Assembly: GCA_934045075.1 (NCBI GenBank)
Contig: OW203722.1
Coordinates: 899,001 to 963,000, forward strand
Reading direction: 5' to 3'
DNA: 64,000 bases
Source: Yponomeuta sedellus
Taxonomy: Eukaryota; Arthropoda; Insecta; Lepidoptera; Yponomeutidae
The notes beneath the pieces were generated by a model. It was not told the DNA's origin. It did no database searches and was given only the letters and a program-made list of their open reading frames with translations. This document shows, one piece after another, positions 20,971-32,105 of the stretch. The position numbers and the translations under genes were made by a program. Position 1 is the first letter of the stretch; each line of letters begins with the position of its first letter.

Positions 20971-21564
20971 TTAGGGATTTCCGCAACGTAACGCCTGATT
21001 CCATACAATATTTTACATTTTAATTGTAAAATGACACGTAAAGTAACAAGTCAGAGCGCACTCATGTTACGTTGATGTGCGGTCTACTATATCGCTAAGC
21101 AATTTAAAAGTTAATAAAAGTGTACTCTTAGGAAGCTAAAATCATAATTTTATAAATTATACTCTTTTATTAAAAAAAAATCTATACCCTTGAGATTCGT
21201 AGCACAAAACTCGTAGATCTGGGCTTCCGACATTTGATAAAACCATTACTCACTCTGGGCGAAAACATGTTTCCCGGCCCGTAAAAAGGTAATGTGTCCC
21301 GATCCGAAGAAAAACAGACTATCGGGCGTAAGTTAAGCCTACCTGAAGCTAATAGTTAGGCAGTAGAGATATTCTACACGAGGCAAATGGTGATACTAGT
21401 GTTACCTTTTGCCATAGTACCATATAGTAGGTAGAACCGCTCCTGTTCCTCCAGAGATATTACTATGCTACACCAGACAGAGATACTACGAATAGTATCA
21501 CCATTTGTCAAATTTCGCTTAACTCTCCGCTATTTTAGTAATTAGCGTTACACTGTTAACATCA
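20971..21564. other. Unassigned stretch with a 13-bp inverted pair
   Basis: AAATGGTGATACT (about 21387) and AGTATCACCATTT (about 21496) bracket about 95 bp. Otherwise unrecognised. Confidence 0.4.
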
Positions 21565-21683
21565 TCATGGCACGGATAGACAGAGGTCGCGGATTCGAAT
21601 CCCGGCATGGGTGGAATTTTTAGCCTCTAAATCGGTTTTTAAAATTGTCCTTAGCGCGGGTTAGTGCATTAAAAAGAATATAA
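21565..21683 (+). repeat. SINE-B, 5'-truncated
   Basis: Starts inside the anticodon arm (GGCACGGATAGACAGAGGTC), B box GGATTCGAATCCC, then GCCTCTAAATCGG and the common 3' end GCGGGTTAGTGCATTAAAAA. Confidence 0.8.
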
Positions 21684-21689
21684 TCATTA

Positions 21690-21990
21690 TCAATCCATTA
21701 CGTCTCCACTGAGGGGCATGGGTCTTCCCTGAGGAAGATATAGGCCATACTCCACCAAGTCCCGATTGGTGGAGGCTTGTAAGACTAGTGGCTGGTCTTA
21801 CTGTCAGAAGTTTTCAAGCCGCCCTAAGGCCTCTGACTTGGCTTAACGACTGCTCCAACTGCTTAACGTGCCTTGCGAAGCACGGAATCGCTCGAAAAAA
21901 TGCCACTAGCGTTAGTCATAGACGGTCACCCATCCATGCACTCAACGCGCCCTATGTTGCTTTACCTTCGTGATCGCTTAAGATCACTCA
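21690..21990 (-). repeat. 5S-derived SINE, second subfamily
   Basis: Minus orientation. The 3' end reads CATGCCCCTCAGTGGAGACG, with CTTCCTCAGGGA in place of the usual GATGCAGGAAG. The head still shows GGATGGGTGACCGTC. Another subfamily copy is at 31395-31510. Confidence 0.7.
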
Positions 21991-22457
21991 AGCAGCCGGG
22001 GCTATAAGCGATACACTGTTAGAGCGATACACCTATATATAAGTCACCTAGGAAGAGGCCTATGTCCAGCAGACGACTGACCTCAGAACACGTGTACTGA
22101 GTGCAATTATAACACCTCTCTTTCTTTTTGTGTGCTGAGGGACTCACACTGGCTGATTATTTTTGGCTAAAGTGCCAACACGGGGTAGAGCCAGAAACTA
22201 CTATTATTTTTTACAATTTTACTCTATCATTCGGTACGTTTTCTTAGAAAAAAAAAATACTTATCTTCGTATAAATAGGTCAATCTCGTTTGGGCCTTTT
22301 TTCTCTAATATTGGTTAGAGCCCGGAAAACTTTACTTGGAGTATGTTGTTAGTAAAAGTTTAGTACCTAAGAATAGGTTTTCATCCATTTACCTTTTATT
22401 GAATTCAGTACACACCCACGCGCCGTACAGTAATTGTAGGCAACAGATTTTATATTT
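21991..22457. other. Unassigned stretch
   Basis: Contains AGAGGCCTATGTCCAGCAG (22056), a probable RTE-tail remnant. Otherwise unrecognised. Confidence 0.35.
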
Positions 22458-22751
22458 AAAAACCTATTTAGAGGCTAAAAATTTCACCCATGCCGGGATT
22501 CGAACCCGCAACCTCTGGCTATCCGTACCAGCGCTCTACCAATTGAGCCAATGGGCGACTCACGGCATCAGTGAAATTTCGAACCTCTTTACAATATTCT
22601 CTGTATTACGTACAGGCAGCGACATCTGACTTAAGCAAATTGCATTACTTACAGCCCCGACTACCTACTTTGCAGTTAGGTTTAACATCGGAACGATATC
22701 ACTGTACCCACATGATTACACTATTTTTATTTTTAATGCACTAATAAATAT
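22458..22751 (-). mobile_element. SINE-B, complete copy with 13-bp target duplication
   Basis: Flanked by AGATTTTATATTT at 22445-22457 and 22752-22764, giving a 294-bp insertion. In sense (minus) orientation it starts with the TTAGTGCATTAAAAATAAAA block, then GTACAGTGATATC and GTAGTCGGGGCTGTAAG, the tRNA-like core, and ends GCCTCTAAATAGG plus T-run. This start and end differ from those of the copy at 43315-43608. Confidence 0.9.
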
Positions 22752-22790
22752 AGATTTTATATTTTCAAACAAACATGAACAGACAATAAG

Positions 22791-22925
22791 AACTGTAAGA
22801 CCTGCCACTGTATTACAATCCTCCACCAACCCGGACTTGGCCCCCGTGGTGGAGTATGGCCTAACCTTTCTGCGATGCAGGAAAAGACCCTTGGTCCAGC
22901 AGTGGGGACATACAAGGATTGATCG
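22791..22925 (+). repeat. 5S-derived SINE, 3' fragment
   Basis: Starts at ACTGTAAGACCTGCCACTG, holds ACCCGGACTTGGCCCCCG and ends GGTCCAGCAGTGGGGACATA followed by GAT-type repeats. Confidence 0.8.
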
Positions 22926-22934
22926 ATCGATGAA

Positions 22935-23122
22935 CAGACATTGTGAAGTTGCAAAACCACTCGCTAATCGTGACGGAAAACATTGTGGAGAAACTTGAGA
23001 GTCAGAGGTCCTCAAATACTTCAGCGCGTGAAATCGCCACTCCGCGGTGGGCACGAGAGGTAATTAAGCCCATACTCTCTTTCTGAGAGCAGGCCCGTGC
23101 CCTGCAGTGGGACGTTTATACA
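22935..23122 (+). repeat. SINE-C 3' half
   Basis: GTGAAGTTGCAAAACCACTC, ACGGAAAACATTGTGGAG, GTGGGCACGAGAGGTAATTA and the end CGTGCCCTGCAGTGGGACGT. Confidence 0.65.
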
Positions 23123-23124
23123 CT

Positions 23125-23630
23125 ATTGTTAGAATATTTTCGGGGCTTAATCGCGTAGCATATCGCAGCTGTCAAAAACCGCCAGGTGGAAAAGTCGGCG
23201 ATAGCGGAACATCTGCTTGAATCAGGATCAAACCACTGGGTAGAATTACATAAACCATCAGTACTTTCCAACGATCGCCATTAATATAGCCGAATTGTGC
23301 GTGAAGCGGTTGAAATTGAGAAACACATTTTTTTTTATCGGGAATGTGGTTTCAAATTGTCGCAAATGTGGGATCCGGTCGTCAAGAAGTGTTCGAGTCG
23401 AAAAAAATCGCATGGCTTATCGTCCGACATTGTCAGTGTAGTGTGTCGCGACCCTGATAGTGCTTTGTGATGGCTGATTGAGAGTAGTCTGAAACCTTAT
23501 CAGCCGAAGATGTGAACGGGTACCAGCCATCATACTTCTGGTGACCACGATGACTGTAACGTCGTCAAAACGTCGAGGTAAAATAGCAATAAATTACTAC
23601 GCGATTAAGCCCCGAAAATATTCTAACAAT
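23125..23630 (+). pseudogene. Penelope-like element, nuclease C-terminus between inverted ends
   Basis: Terminal inverted repeats start ATTGTTAGAATATTTTCGGG. Between them, from 23168, the plus strand reads VEKSAIAEHLLESGSNHWVE, a stop at 23281-23283, then RIVREAVEIEKH and GFKLSQMWDPVVKKC. This matches the C-terminal part of the GIY-YIG endonuclease domain region of Penelope-like retroelements (A-x-A-E-H and R-x-x-R/E-A-x-E-I blocks; family knowledge). The reverse transcriptase is absent and the frame carries a stop, so it is inactive. The 3' part (GGTGACCACGATGACTGTAA) is shared with 4218-4452. Confidence 0.7.
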
Positions 23631-23705
23631 GTGTTCAAGTCGCGAAAATTTAAAATATGTTTATGCTCTACATAAAGCATTTTGAAACCAGGCATGCACT
23701 GATCA

Positions 23706-23826
23706 CTGATGCGTCCTGTTATTTTTATACTAGGTACGTTAAAATAACAGAACTGTTCCCAAGTACATTAGACAGTGAGACTGAGGGAGGGCTTGCGAGT
23801 AAATTATTAACGTGCCCCAATATCGC
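23706..23826 (-). repeat. Unclassified 120-bp repeat, mate of 1082-1200
   Basis: GTTAAAATAACAGAACTGTT, CAGTGAGACTGAGGGAGGG and ATTATTAACGTGCCCCAATA match 1082-1200 in inverse orientation. Confidence 0.65.
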
Positions 23827-24004
23827 GACTCAACTTACCTACGGGAGTTGTGGATCCAGAGCGAACCGGAATAGTTTATTCATCGTCAGTTTTATGTGGT
23901 ACTTTCGTTTAGTGTCCGGGATTACCTGGCTAATAGCAGCGAAAAGGAACCTAAGCACATGGAACCCTTCACGGCTTTTATTACGTTGAAGAAAATATTT
24001 AAAA

Positions 24005-24256
24005 ATTTAATATTAATAAATAAATATTCATGGACATATTACACAGATCTCGTTAGCCATATACTAAGTACAACTAAATGACTTGTGTTATAGGTGCTAA
24101 CTACGATAGATTTAATACAATAAATACATAGATAACATCCAAGACCTGAGACAAACTAGAAAAGTTCGTTTCCTAGTTTGACCCGACCGGGGATCGAATT
24201 CGAGACCTTCGGTTTTACAGCAGCGTGCCAAACCGCTGCGCCACCGAGGCCGTCAA
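24005..24256 (-). repeat. tRNA(Tyr)-derived SINE (SINE-A)
   Basis: Minus-strand copy: head at 24180-24256 with CGCAGCGGTTTGGC and B box, body CGGGTCAAACTAGG, and tail of AATA/TTTA units next to 24005. Confidence 0.85.
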
Positions 24257-24835
24257 TTATTCCGTCATTTGTTTTAATATTTGAATTCTACACAAACATA
24301 AATATAGTAAAACTGGCCAATTGACATGCAGGAGCTTGGCAAGATCCTTGACTTTATTTGAATACACTGCTAATTAATTTTGGAATATGCAGTGTTATAT
24401 GCAGTGCAGTGAACACAGAAAACTTATAAAAGTTTTTACAAGATTATGAATCGAATATTATTATCGAAGAATATTTAAAACTTTCAAAGTTCATATTTCG
24501 CATAATTACTTTCATTATTTTGGTAAACACGGAAAATAATTGAAAGACATAGAATAGTATTTATCTATTGTTTGTTTTATGAAAACACGGCTAACTCCGA
24601 GAAGGCAAGGAACTTTGCAAGTTCTACATAATAAAGTACATTGGTTATATGGAAAGTTAGCCAGGTTTTGTACATTTATATTTTGGTGGGTTTTCACGAC
24701 CTTTATTAAGACATATTGTCAGCGAAGACCACAGTAACTAAGAGACAAATGCTTTTTACAATAACATACAGAACAACAGTTCTTATAAAATACAAACTCT
24801 AATTGGGGTATTCAGGAATAACGCATTTTCTTTTT
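24257..24835. other. Unassigned stretch
   Basis: AT-rich. The 60-codon minus ORF at 24515-24697 has no recognisable feature. Confidence 0.35.
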
Positions 24836-24839
24836 TTTT

Positions 24840-25165
24840 TATCTTATATATTTAGGGGCTTTGTTCGCAGAACGAGCATGTCAGCCCCATCGTAACCTAA
24901 TCATACAATTATCAAACTACATAGATCTTATAACTAAGCTATCCTTAACAAATTCATAAATAATAGTGGCGTGTCCGCTACACGGTTCAGACAGAATGTT
25001 AAATGTGAATGTCTGAAGTATTCCCACATCCACTAAGTTTAGTTGTAGCCGTGACACTACAGTCGTTCTCTGAGTTTCATTGCGGACACACACCATTACT
25101 AAATGAAATAAATCTTCCTCAGCATCACATACTGAACAATTTGGGCTGTTTATTTTTTTCATTAA
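24840..25165 (-). pseudogene. LINE reverse transcriptase C-terminal zinc-knuckle fragment
   Basis: 24917-25162 encodes 81 residues beginning MKKINSPNCSVCDAEEDLFH and continuing LVMVCVRNETQR. The C-x2-C-x7-H-x4-C arrangement is the C-terminal knuckle common in Jockey, I and R1 type LINE proteins. Everything upstream is missing, and a T/A-rich run at 24830-24845 probably marks the 3' end. Confidence 0.6.
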
Positions 25166-25640
25166 AAATCAACGCATTTTCTTGTATAACTTAAATTATT
25201 TTTGTAATATGTCAAAAAAACCTAACTATATGAATGGCGGCCCTTAGATTAATCACAGCATCAAAGTACGAGGATTAGTTCTGAGCTACGAACCTATCCG
25301 GCAAACATAAAACGAACTTTAAAAGCAGTTGCATTGTTTTAAGAGCGCTCATAAAATAACAAGCACAATTTCAACTGTCGCTTAGGCACAAATTGCATTG
25401 GCATATATCTAGAGGGGCTATAAACTTAAGAACGAGTTTCGGGAATAGTTCCAAATGGATTCAAGCCATAATTGCTGAAATAATGGCGGGGACGGCGCAG
25501 CGACACCCAGAACACTGGAATGTAATGTTGTTTTCAAAATATTATTCCTTTCAGAAGAAGCTCAAAGCTGCTTCTTTGTAGGAACAAAGTAAGAAACCTC
25601 AATTAAGTGGTATTTCGATTATTTGATTTTGGGTGTATAT
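25166..25640. other. Unassigned stretch
   Basis: Short ORFs only. No repeat family was recognised. Confidence 0.35.
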
Positions 25641-25642
25641 TT

Positions 25643-25975
25643 TTTTTTATGGACTAACCCATGCTAAGGACAATTTTAAAAACCTATCTAGAGGCTAAAA
25701 ATTCCACCCATGCCAGGACTGGAACTCGCGACCTCTGACTAACCGTGCCAGCGCTCTCCCAACTGAGCTAATGGGTGACTTACTGGCATCAGTGAAATTT
25801 CGAACCTCTTAACAATACCTTTTGTATTACGTACAGGCAGCAACATCTGGCTGAAGTTATTTGCATCACTTGCAGCCCCGACTACCTTACTTTGCAGTTA
25901 GGTTTTACATGATATCGCGAATGATATCGCTGTACTCACATGATTATACTTTTAGCCTCTAAATAGGTTTTTAAA
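25643..25975 (-). repeat. SINE-B copy with terminal block at both ends
   Basis: Minus orientation. GGCTAAAA-type blocks stand at both ends (25680-25703 and about 25950-25972) in opposite orientation, and a head-to-tail remainder (CCCATGCTAAGGACAATTTT) lies outside the left one. The tRNA-like core is at 25705-25780. Confidence 0.75.
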
Positions 25976-26129
25976 TGATTATATATACTTTAATGCCCTT
26001 TGAGTGTATACACCAACCCTCCTTCTCAACCCCCATCCCCCCTACTTTTAGTTATTGCACTACCCTTCCAGCCATCACAAACAAATCAAAAGTTGACTGG
26101 AAGAAAATGTTACTTAGCATTTAGTTACT

Positions 26130-26265
26130 CCTTTTTATTTATCAAACTAGCTGAGTCCCGCGGTCTATGCCTATGTTTTAATCCAGGGTGTCAGCTAACT
26201 CCATACCAAATTTTATTAAAATCGCTCCAGCCGTTTAGACGTGAAGACTTTCCACTTTTATATAA
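26130..26265 (-). repeat. Helitron-like 3' fragment
   Basis: On the minus strand TCTAAACGGCTGGAGCGATT, TGGTATGGAGTTAGCTGACA and the end CCGCGGGACTCAGCTAGTTT match 49800-49965. A terminal short hairpin and CTAGT are typical of animal Helitron 3' ends. Confidence 0.55.
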
Positions 26266-26299
26266 TTAATATTAACTCCCATCCACAGAAAAAAAAAAA

Positions 26300-26840
26300 T
26301 ATGGCTCCTCTTTCACGGTTCAGGCAGTCCATTTATGGAATGATCTGCCTGTGGAACTGAGAAAAGCAAAGTCCTTGGCTTGTTTTAAGGCATTGGTGAA
26401 ATCCCACTATCTCACTGGATAAACTGGAAAACTGTTGCTTATATGTTTTAATTGTATAAGTATTAATTTTTTGGTATGTATATCATTATTTAAGTATTAT
26501 GTTGCTTACCTTTATGTATTTAATTGGATATGTATTTATTTTTTAGGTGTCTATGTATATTATTATTTAAATATATTTACATTATATCGTAGGTAATTAT
26601 ATTCTCGCACTCCCTTGCTGTTTGTTATCAATATATTTTCGATATAATTATTTATGTACATGCACCACGTACCGACTATATTCTTCATGCAATCCACTCC
26701 ATCCAAAGGTTGTCTGGAAGAGATCGCTCTTAGCGATAAGACCGCCAATTGTATAACATTACTTAGATTTAAGAATCATGGTTGTAATATTTTTCTGCTT
26801 GTGCAATAAAGTGTTCTCCATCTATCTATCTATAATTAAT
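26300..26840 (+). pseudogene. LINE C-terminus plus 3' tail ending in ATCT repeats
   Basis: 26305-26421 reads FTVQAVHLWNDLPVELRKAK followed by SLACFKALVKSHYLTG and a stop. This is the usual C-terminal block (WNxLP...SLxxFKxxLK) of Jockey/CR1-group LINE proteins. The tail carries GATAAGACCGCCAATTGTAT and ends TGCAATAAAGTGTTCTCCAT with ATCT units. Confidence 0.7.
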
Positions 26841-26844
26841 ATTA

Positions 26845-27290
26845 TGCGATGTGATACTTGTATTTTTAACCGACTTCAAAACAGGAGAAGATTATCAATT
26901 CGACGCGTGTATTACTTATTGCAAAGGACTCAATAATAATAATAAGTGGTTGGACTATTAATTCGTTTGATAAACTCTGCGGGAATAGTTAAAGCCATTT
27001 CTAAAGAGAGAGTCTGTGGAAATCAGATGAGACTCGACTCAAATGAAAGGCCAGCAGTCTAAATACATAGCTAAGCGGATTGGCCCCCGGAAAACCGGGC
27101 GAGAGTTAACGTAGCAGCAAGCTATCTAGATTCTATTCAGATAGGAATAAACTATTTATCGGACGAAATGAAAGCAGTTTTACGACCTTTATTAGGTAAG
27201 TGAGCCGGCGGCCCGCGCCCGCACATGACATAAAAATTTCATAGCGCCCTCCGCGAGCTATCGCGTGTTATCTCGCGCTAGCATAGCCCG
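26845..27290. other. Unassigned stretch
   Basis: Includes a GC-rich patch at 27195-27290. A GTAAGT sequence at 27196 could be a chance donor site, but no exon could be supported. Confidence 0.35.
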
Positions 27291-27294
27291 ATGT

Positions 27295-28038
27295 CAGGGC
27301 CGTATTATGACGAGGACCCTAGGCAAAGCACGTGGTCCCCTTTACCCATAAATAAATTTTTAATTTCTAGGCAATTTCATTTAAAATTTTGCGGTTTTTC
27401 TGTTATAGTATAACAAAAGTGGCACTGCGATTTGATATGATTTTATACGGTACTATTTTAAAATTCATTTAGAAACGTACTAAAATATTCGATATACTCG
27501 TTATTACCATTCCATGTCTTATTGATTTGAATCCAAATTAACTAGACGACCTCTGTGGCGTAGCGGTAGCTCATCTGCCTACCGCGCAAGAGGTCCCGGG
27601 TTCGAATCCAGCTTGGGACACAAAAAAGACCCCAGGTCTTGGAAGTTTACATATTTGTGATGTCGTTGAGTCTGGTCCCGACAACACAAGGTATTCTAGT
27701 GTGGAGACGCAATGTATGTGTCTCTATTAAAAAAAATAAGACTTACTTCATTTGTTGTCAGAAGAGGACCAATCCGGATTCAAGAATACTAATCTAATCG
27801 TCATAAATCGAATATTTTAGTATGTTTCAAAATGAATTACGAACGAATGTTTTAGTTCAACAATTCGGGGTATTATAAAAAAAGTTGTCGACCTTATTTA
27901 AACTAATTTTCATTTAGGGATTGCTACAAAGAGTCAAATTAAATTTTCACTCGAAGAAACATAATTAAAAAAAAAACTGGAAAAAACGCGGGGCCTCTAG
28001 CAAGTTGTCTACATAGCCTTATGTATAATCCGGCCCTG
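27295..28038. mobile_element. hAT-like nonautonomous foldback with 8-bp target duplication
   Basis: Ends CAGGGCCGTATTATGAC and ATAATCCGGCCCTG, flanked by CCCGATGT (27287-27294) and TCCGATGT (28039-28046), 7 of 8 matching. Inner inverted segments (ACTAAAATATTCGAT at 27478; ATCGAATATTTTAGT at 27808) show long arms. No transposase. The Gly-type SINE at 27547-27740 sits in the centre. Confidence 0.8.
27547..27740 (+). repeat. tRNA(Gly)-like SINE, nested
   Basis: CCTCTGTGGCGTAGCGGTAG, anticodon-arm region CTACCGCGCAAGAGGTC, B box GGTTCGAATCC, body ATATTTGTGATGTCGTTGAG. It lies inside the hAT-like element and is therefore younger. Confidence 0.85.
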
Positions 28039-28046
28039 TCCGATGT

Positions 28047-28610
28047 CGCCTTGGATCCTCTTGAGGCCCACAGACTTCTTCTGCTCTAAAAAGCTGTGAA
28101 ATTAATGATGTTATCTAAACTCAAACAATCTCCAACCTAACGCGCCGGGAAGTAATAACCGACGCGAAATTATGCATGACATTTTCCAAATATAATCCGA
28201 GGCGCACGGCTCCTTGAGGACTTTGTCGCGGCTCTCGTCAAAAATTACACAAAAGATCGATTGGGAGCACAAACAAACAAATTCAGTCTTCCATTAATTC
28301 ATTACCTTTAATGCTATTATAAGGAAAATCGATGGAGATTTATTTTGCTGAAGGGAGGGCAAAAAGAAGCGACAGGTAAAAGCAAAATTGTGTCACGTCG
28401 CTACGATAGCGGAGCTGGCGCGCAAAACAAAATAGGTATTTGAAAAATTTCCAAAGCTGACTGATTTCGCTTTCGGAATTAATGATTCCTGAGAGCTCTG
28501 CTGTATCTATGCAAACTTTTCTTTGTTTACAGAGTGGCTACTACGAGTTACACAACACTTACCAAGATATTTAAAATGTATTTCCCAAAATAAATCGATA
28601 TCGATACCAG
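28047..28610. other. Unassigned stretch
   Basis: No gene or repeat family recognised. Confidence 0.35.
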
Positions 28611-28611
28611 C

Positions 28612-28849
28612 CGTTGTATGTCCCCACTACTGGGGCGCGGGTCTCTTCTTGCATCGCAGGAAGGTTAGCCCATACTCCACTACGGGGGCCGAGTCTGGGT
28701 TGGTGGAGGATTGTGAGACAGTGGCGCGGGCCTTGTCAAAAGTTATCAAGGCGCCCTTAATGACTGCCATGAGTGTGACGTGCCTGATGTGGATTTACTC
28801 GAATAATTGATACCAATCACTCAGTTCAACTAGGCCACGAGCGCTTCAA
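28612..28849 (-). repeat. 5S-derived SINE with internal deletion
   Basis: 3' end CGCCCCAGTAGTGGGGACAT and extreme 5' end (GCGCTCGTGGCCTAGTTGAA, GAGTGATTGGTATCAATT) are present in minus orientation. The 5S promoter part between them is mostly deleted. Confidence 0.75.
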
Positions 28850-28879
28850 AATCAATGTTAGATGTCAAAAATGTGTAAT

Positions 28880-29048
28880 TATTTATTTACATGCACCTAC
28901 CGAATATATTTTTCATGCAACCCAAAGATTATCTAGAAGAGATCGCTCTAAGCGATAATACCGCCAATTGTATAACATAACTTAGATTTAAAAAATCATT
29001 TAAAATATCCTTTTTTGTGGTTGTGCAATAAAGTGTTCTCTATCTATA
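28880..29048 (+). repeat. LINE 3' tail ending in TATC
   Basis: GAAGAGATCGCTCTAAGCGA, CGCCAATTGTATAACATAAC and TGCAATAAAGTGTTCTCTAT match 26560-26840. Confidence 0.7.
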
Positions 29049-29089
29049 AAGTTAATACTTAGATTAAATTATTGGTTTATGTTAAATAT

Positions 29090-31330
29090 ACCCAACTTAA
29101 GGCACGTAAAGCATTATTTCATAATTTTTTTTTGGATATACCAGGTACTCGTACATCAACAGTAAAAAAGGCATTACTAGACTCATTTAAATTAAATTAT
29201 TATTTAAAATTATTTAAAACAAGTTTACTGAGAACAATTTCGACATTCAACCCTGCACGGAGGATCAAATAAATAAAATTCTACAAGAAATAGGAACAAA
29301 TGCCGTAGGGTGTGATAATATTTCGATAAATATGATCCGTATGACTCTACGGGTAACTTTACCTCTGATAACAACTATAGTAAACAAGTCTATCGAGTCT
29401 CATGTTTTTCCCGACATATGAAAAACTGCTAGGGTAAAACCTCTACCAAAAAATTCTTCCGTTACCGAATTTAAAGACTTGCGCCCTATCAGTATTCTGC
29501 CAATCCTATCAAAAGTTATAGAGCGGACTGTACATAGGCAGCTGTCAGCACATGTGGAATCTGAACATATAATCCCACTGCTACAATCCGGATTCCGTGG
29601 TGGGCATGGTACGGAAACGGCGCTATCCCATGTAACGGATGAAATAATTACTTCATCTGACTCGGGCCAGGGTAGTATTTTGGTCCTTCTTGACTTCTCA
29701 AGAGCATTCGACTGCATTAACCAGGAACTTCTTCTTGAGAAGCTAAGTCACTACGGCATTTCAGCGGGAGCATGTGAATGGTTCCGGTCTTATTTAAATG
29801 ATCGTAAACAGTATGTAGAGGTGGATGACTGTGAAGGAAATACCCTGAAATCGGATTATAAGCCTATAACCAGAGGTTGCCCACAAGGCGGTATTTTGAG
29901 CCCTCTTCTATTTGTAATTTACACAGCGGATCTAGTAAGTAGGATAAGTCACTGCCAAGTACACCTATATGCAGATGATACCCAGCTTTATTACTCATTC
30001 AAGCCCCAAGAGGTCGAATCGGCGGTATCTAAGATTAACCACGATCTGCACATAATAAACGAGTGGGCAAAAGAGAACTGTCTGTTACTTAACCCACAGA
30101 AGTCGAAGTTTATGGTTCTAGGTACGAAACACCAATGCGAAACGATAGTCGAGAGGAATCCTACCATAAAAATAGCAGAAAATCTGGTTGAAAGGGTAAC
30201 TAAAGCACGTAATTTAGGCTTAGTTATGGACCCCGAGCTACGTTTTATTGAACACATCGATTTTAAGATAAGAAATGCGTTTTTCAGACTCAAGATATTC
30301 TATCATATAAGACCGTACTTGACGGAAAAAATACGGATACTTCTAACTGAGAGCTTAATTTTGTCTGTTCTGAACTTCGGTGATGTGGTCTATGGACCCC
30401 GTTTGTTTGCTAAAACGGAACGAGCAATTCAAAGAGTTCAAAATGCGTGTGCCAGGTTTTGCTTCTCGATACCAAAAAGAGCTCATGTGACACCAGTTAT
30501 GAACAAAAAAGGCATCTTAAAGATGAAAGCGAGGAGACAGTTACATCTAGCTAGCCTTGTGCATAGGGTAGTGCACAGAAGGAGACCCATGTACTAATTT
30601 AGCAAGTTTGAATGGGCAAACGAATCTCACGGACGCAATACAAGACGAAGAAATCTAAACTTAATGCTCATACTAAGGCACAAGACGGCTGGTTTTAGAG
30701 GCACCTTTAAATATGCAGCAGCTAAAGTGTGGAATGATTTACCACCACCCCTTCGGAACTATTTGACGCCAATTACGTTTAAAAACGCATTAAAAAACGT
30801 TACTTCTCGATAAACAGGTCAATAACCCCTAAAATCTGCACCTTATGTACATATCCGACATGAGAACTGTTTTTTTAACCACTTGGGTGCCTGTTACAAT
30901 TTTGTATTTTTCCTCTCCTCAGGGATTTTCCGATTCCAGTGGTGCCACCTACATGCTGCTTACAGTCTTAATTATTATTCTTAACAATCATAGTGCCTAC
31001 TTGCTTATTTGTGCTTAATTTGCGCTATATCTCATGTGTGTATGCAGTCTATTTTAGACCTATTCTGTATAAAGTATTTTTTTATTTCCAATATTGGCTA
31101 GTTGCATGTCTAGCTATCAACGTGTCAATTGCTAGCAAATACTCGGGATGTGCTGAAAATCAGCGCTGCGTTGATGTTCGCACACGCAGCATTTAGCTGA
31201 GCATATCCTTATTATCGCATAGCGTTATTTAACTAAGTTTTCACTAAAGTAACTAAGTATGTATTTAACTTAGTCAATGTTAAGTTGTTTTTTGTACTTT
31301 TTTGCGATAATTAAACAATTTTTCAATTTC
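29090..31330 (+). pseudogene. Decayed Jockey/CR1-group LINE reverse transcriptase
   Basis: The main frame is open from 29479 to 30597 (372 codons). It shows RPISILPILSKVIER, the finger/palm block LVLLDFSRAFDCIN, the RGCPQGGILSPLLFVIY block and the catalytic YADDTQLYYSF. Upstream the same frame reads DQINKILQEIGTNAVGCDNI and is broken by a TGA near 29419. Downstream it continues past the TAA at 30595-30597 to KYAAAKVWNDLPPPLRNYL and a stop near 30813. An ORF at 29072-29272 is in another frame, so a frameshift lies upstream. The endonuclease and ORF1 are absent. The 3' part to about 31330 holds the GATGTGCTGAAAATCAGCGC block seen at 8110. It is a 5'-truncated, inactive copy of a different family from the CR1-like one at 35-39 kb. 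Confidence 0.85.
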
Positions 31331-31394
31331 AAAAAATATCGAAGAAGCTCAAAGAAAAAAAATAATTTGTAACACGATTTTGAATCATCATCAT

Positions 31395-31510
31395 CAACAG
31401 CCCATTATGTCCCCACCGAGGGGCACGGGTCACTTCCCTGAGGAAGGAGTAGGCCATACTCCACCACGGGGGCCAAGTACAGATTGGTGGAGGCTAGCAA
31501 GACTAGCGGC
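31395..31510 (-). repeat. 5S-derived SINE, second subfamily, 3' fragment
   Basis: Minus strand ends GTGCCCCTCGGTGGGGACAT with TTCCTCAGGGAAG, the subfamily of 21690-21990. Confidence 0.65.
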
Positions 31511-31621
31511 TGCGATCCGAGTGCGGAAAGGCGCGTGACGGGTTAATCTACCCGTAAACACTGGTTGACTCAAATCAGTAGGTGTCGAACTTCGCAGGGT
31601 AGGGTAGATGTGCCGAGCTGA

Positions 31622-31872
31622 TGAATAAATAAATATTCATGGACATATTACACCGATATAGTTAGCCCTATACTAAGTACAACTAAATGACTCGTGTTAT
31701 AGGTGTCAACTCGACGATAAATTTAATACAATAAATACAGAGATAACATCCAAGACCCGAGACAAACTAGAAAAGTTCGTTTCCTAGTTTGACCCGGCCG
31801 GGTCGGTTTAACCCGGTTTCGGTGACGGTTTAACAGTCACCGTGCCACACCGCTGCGTCACCGAGTCGGTGG
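31622..31872 (-). repeat. tRNA(Tyr)-derived SINE (SINE-A), altered head
   Basis: Body and tail match the other copies, but the head between B box and A box is rearranged (GTCGGTTTAACCCGGTTTCG inserted at 31803). The promoter is probably dead. Confidence 0.75.
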
Positions 31873-31939
31873 CAGTTCAGTGCAGACCCCACTTACAGAT
31901 GCGGAGAGGTGCAGACTACGTGCCACATAACTGACCATT

Positions 31940-32105
31940 GTCCACTATGGTCCATAAGAGGAGGCTTTCGGAAAATTCACAAACATGGAAAACCCATCAC
32001 ACTTAGGCCATTTGTATAAATAAAACTAGAAGTCCACGCATTCCAAACGGAAATCGAACCTATCCTACGACCTGCCATCGTAGTACGATAACGCTAGTCG
32101 CGTGT
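31940..32105 (-). repeat. SINE-D-like fragment
   Basis: TAGGCCATTTGTATAAATAA and GGAAATCGAACCTATCCTACG resemble the tRNA-like part of 49440-49660. Weakly conserved. Confidence 0.4.

Noticed and set aside
23460..23545. Possible Penelope-associated hammerhead ribozyme (GGCTGATTGAGAG ... CTGAAACC)
   Set aside because: CTGATTGA has an extra base and TGAAA lacks the required G of the GAAA box context; a covariance search would be needed to revive it.
27150..27205. Candidate plus-strand exon ending at GTAAGT
   Set aside because: No recognisable protein and no acceptor site could be supported; a single donor-like hexamer is expected by chance.
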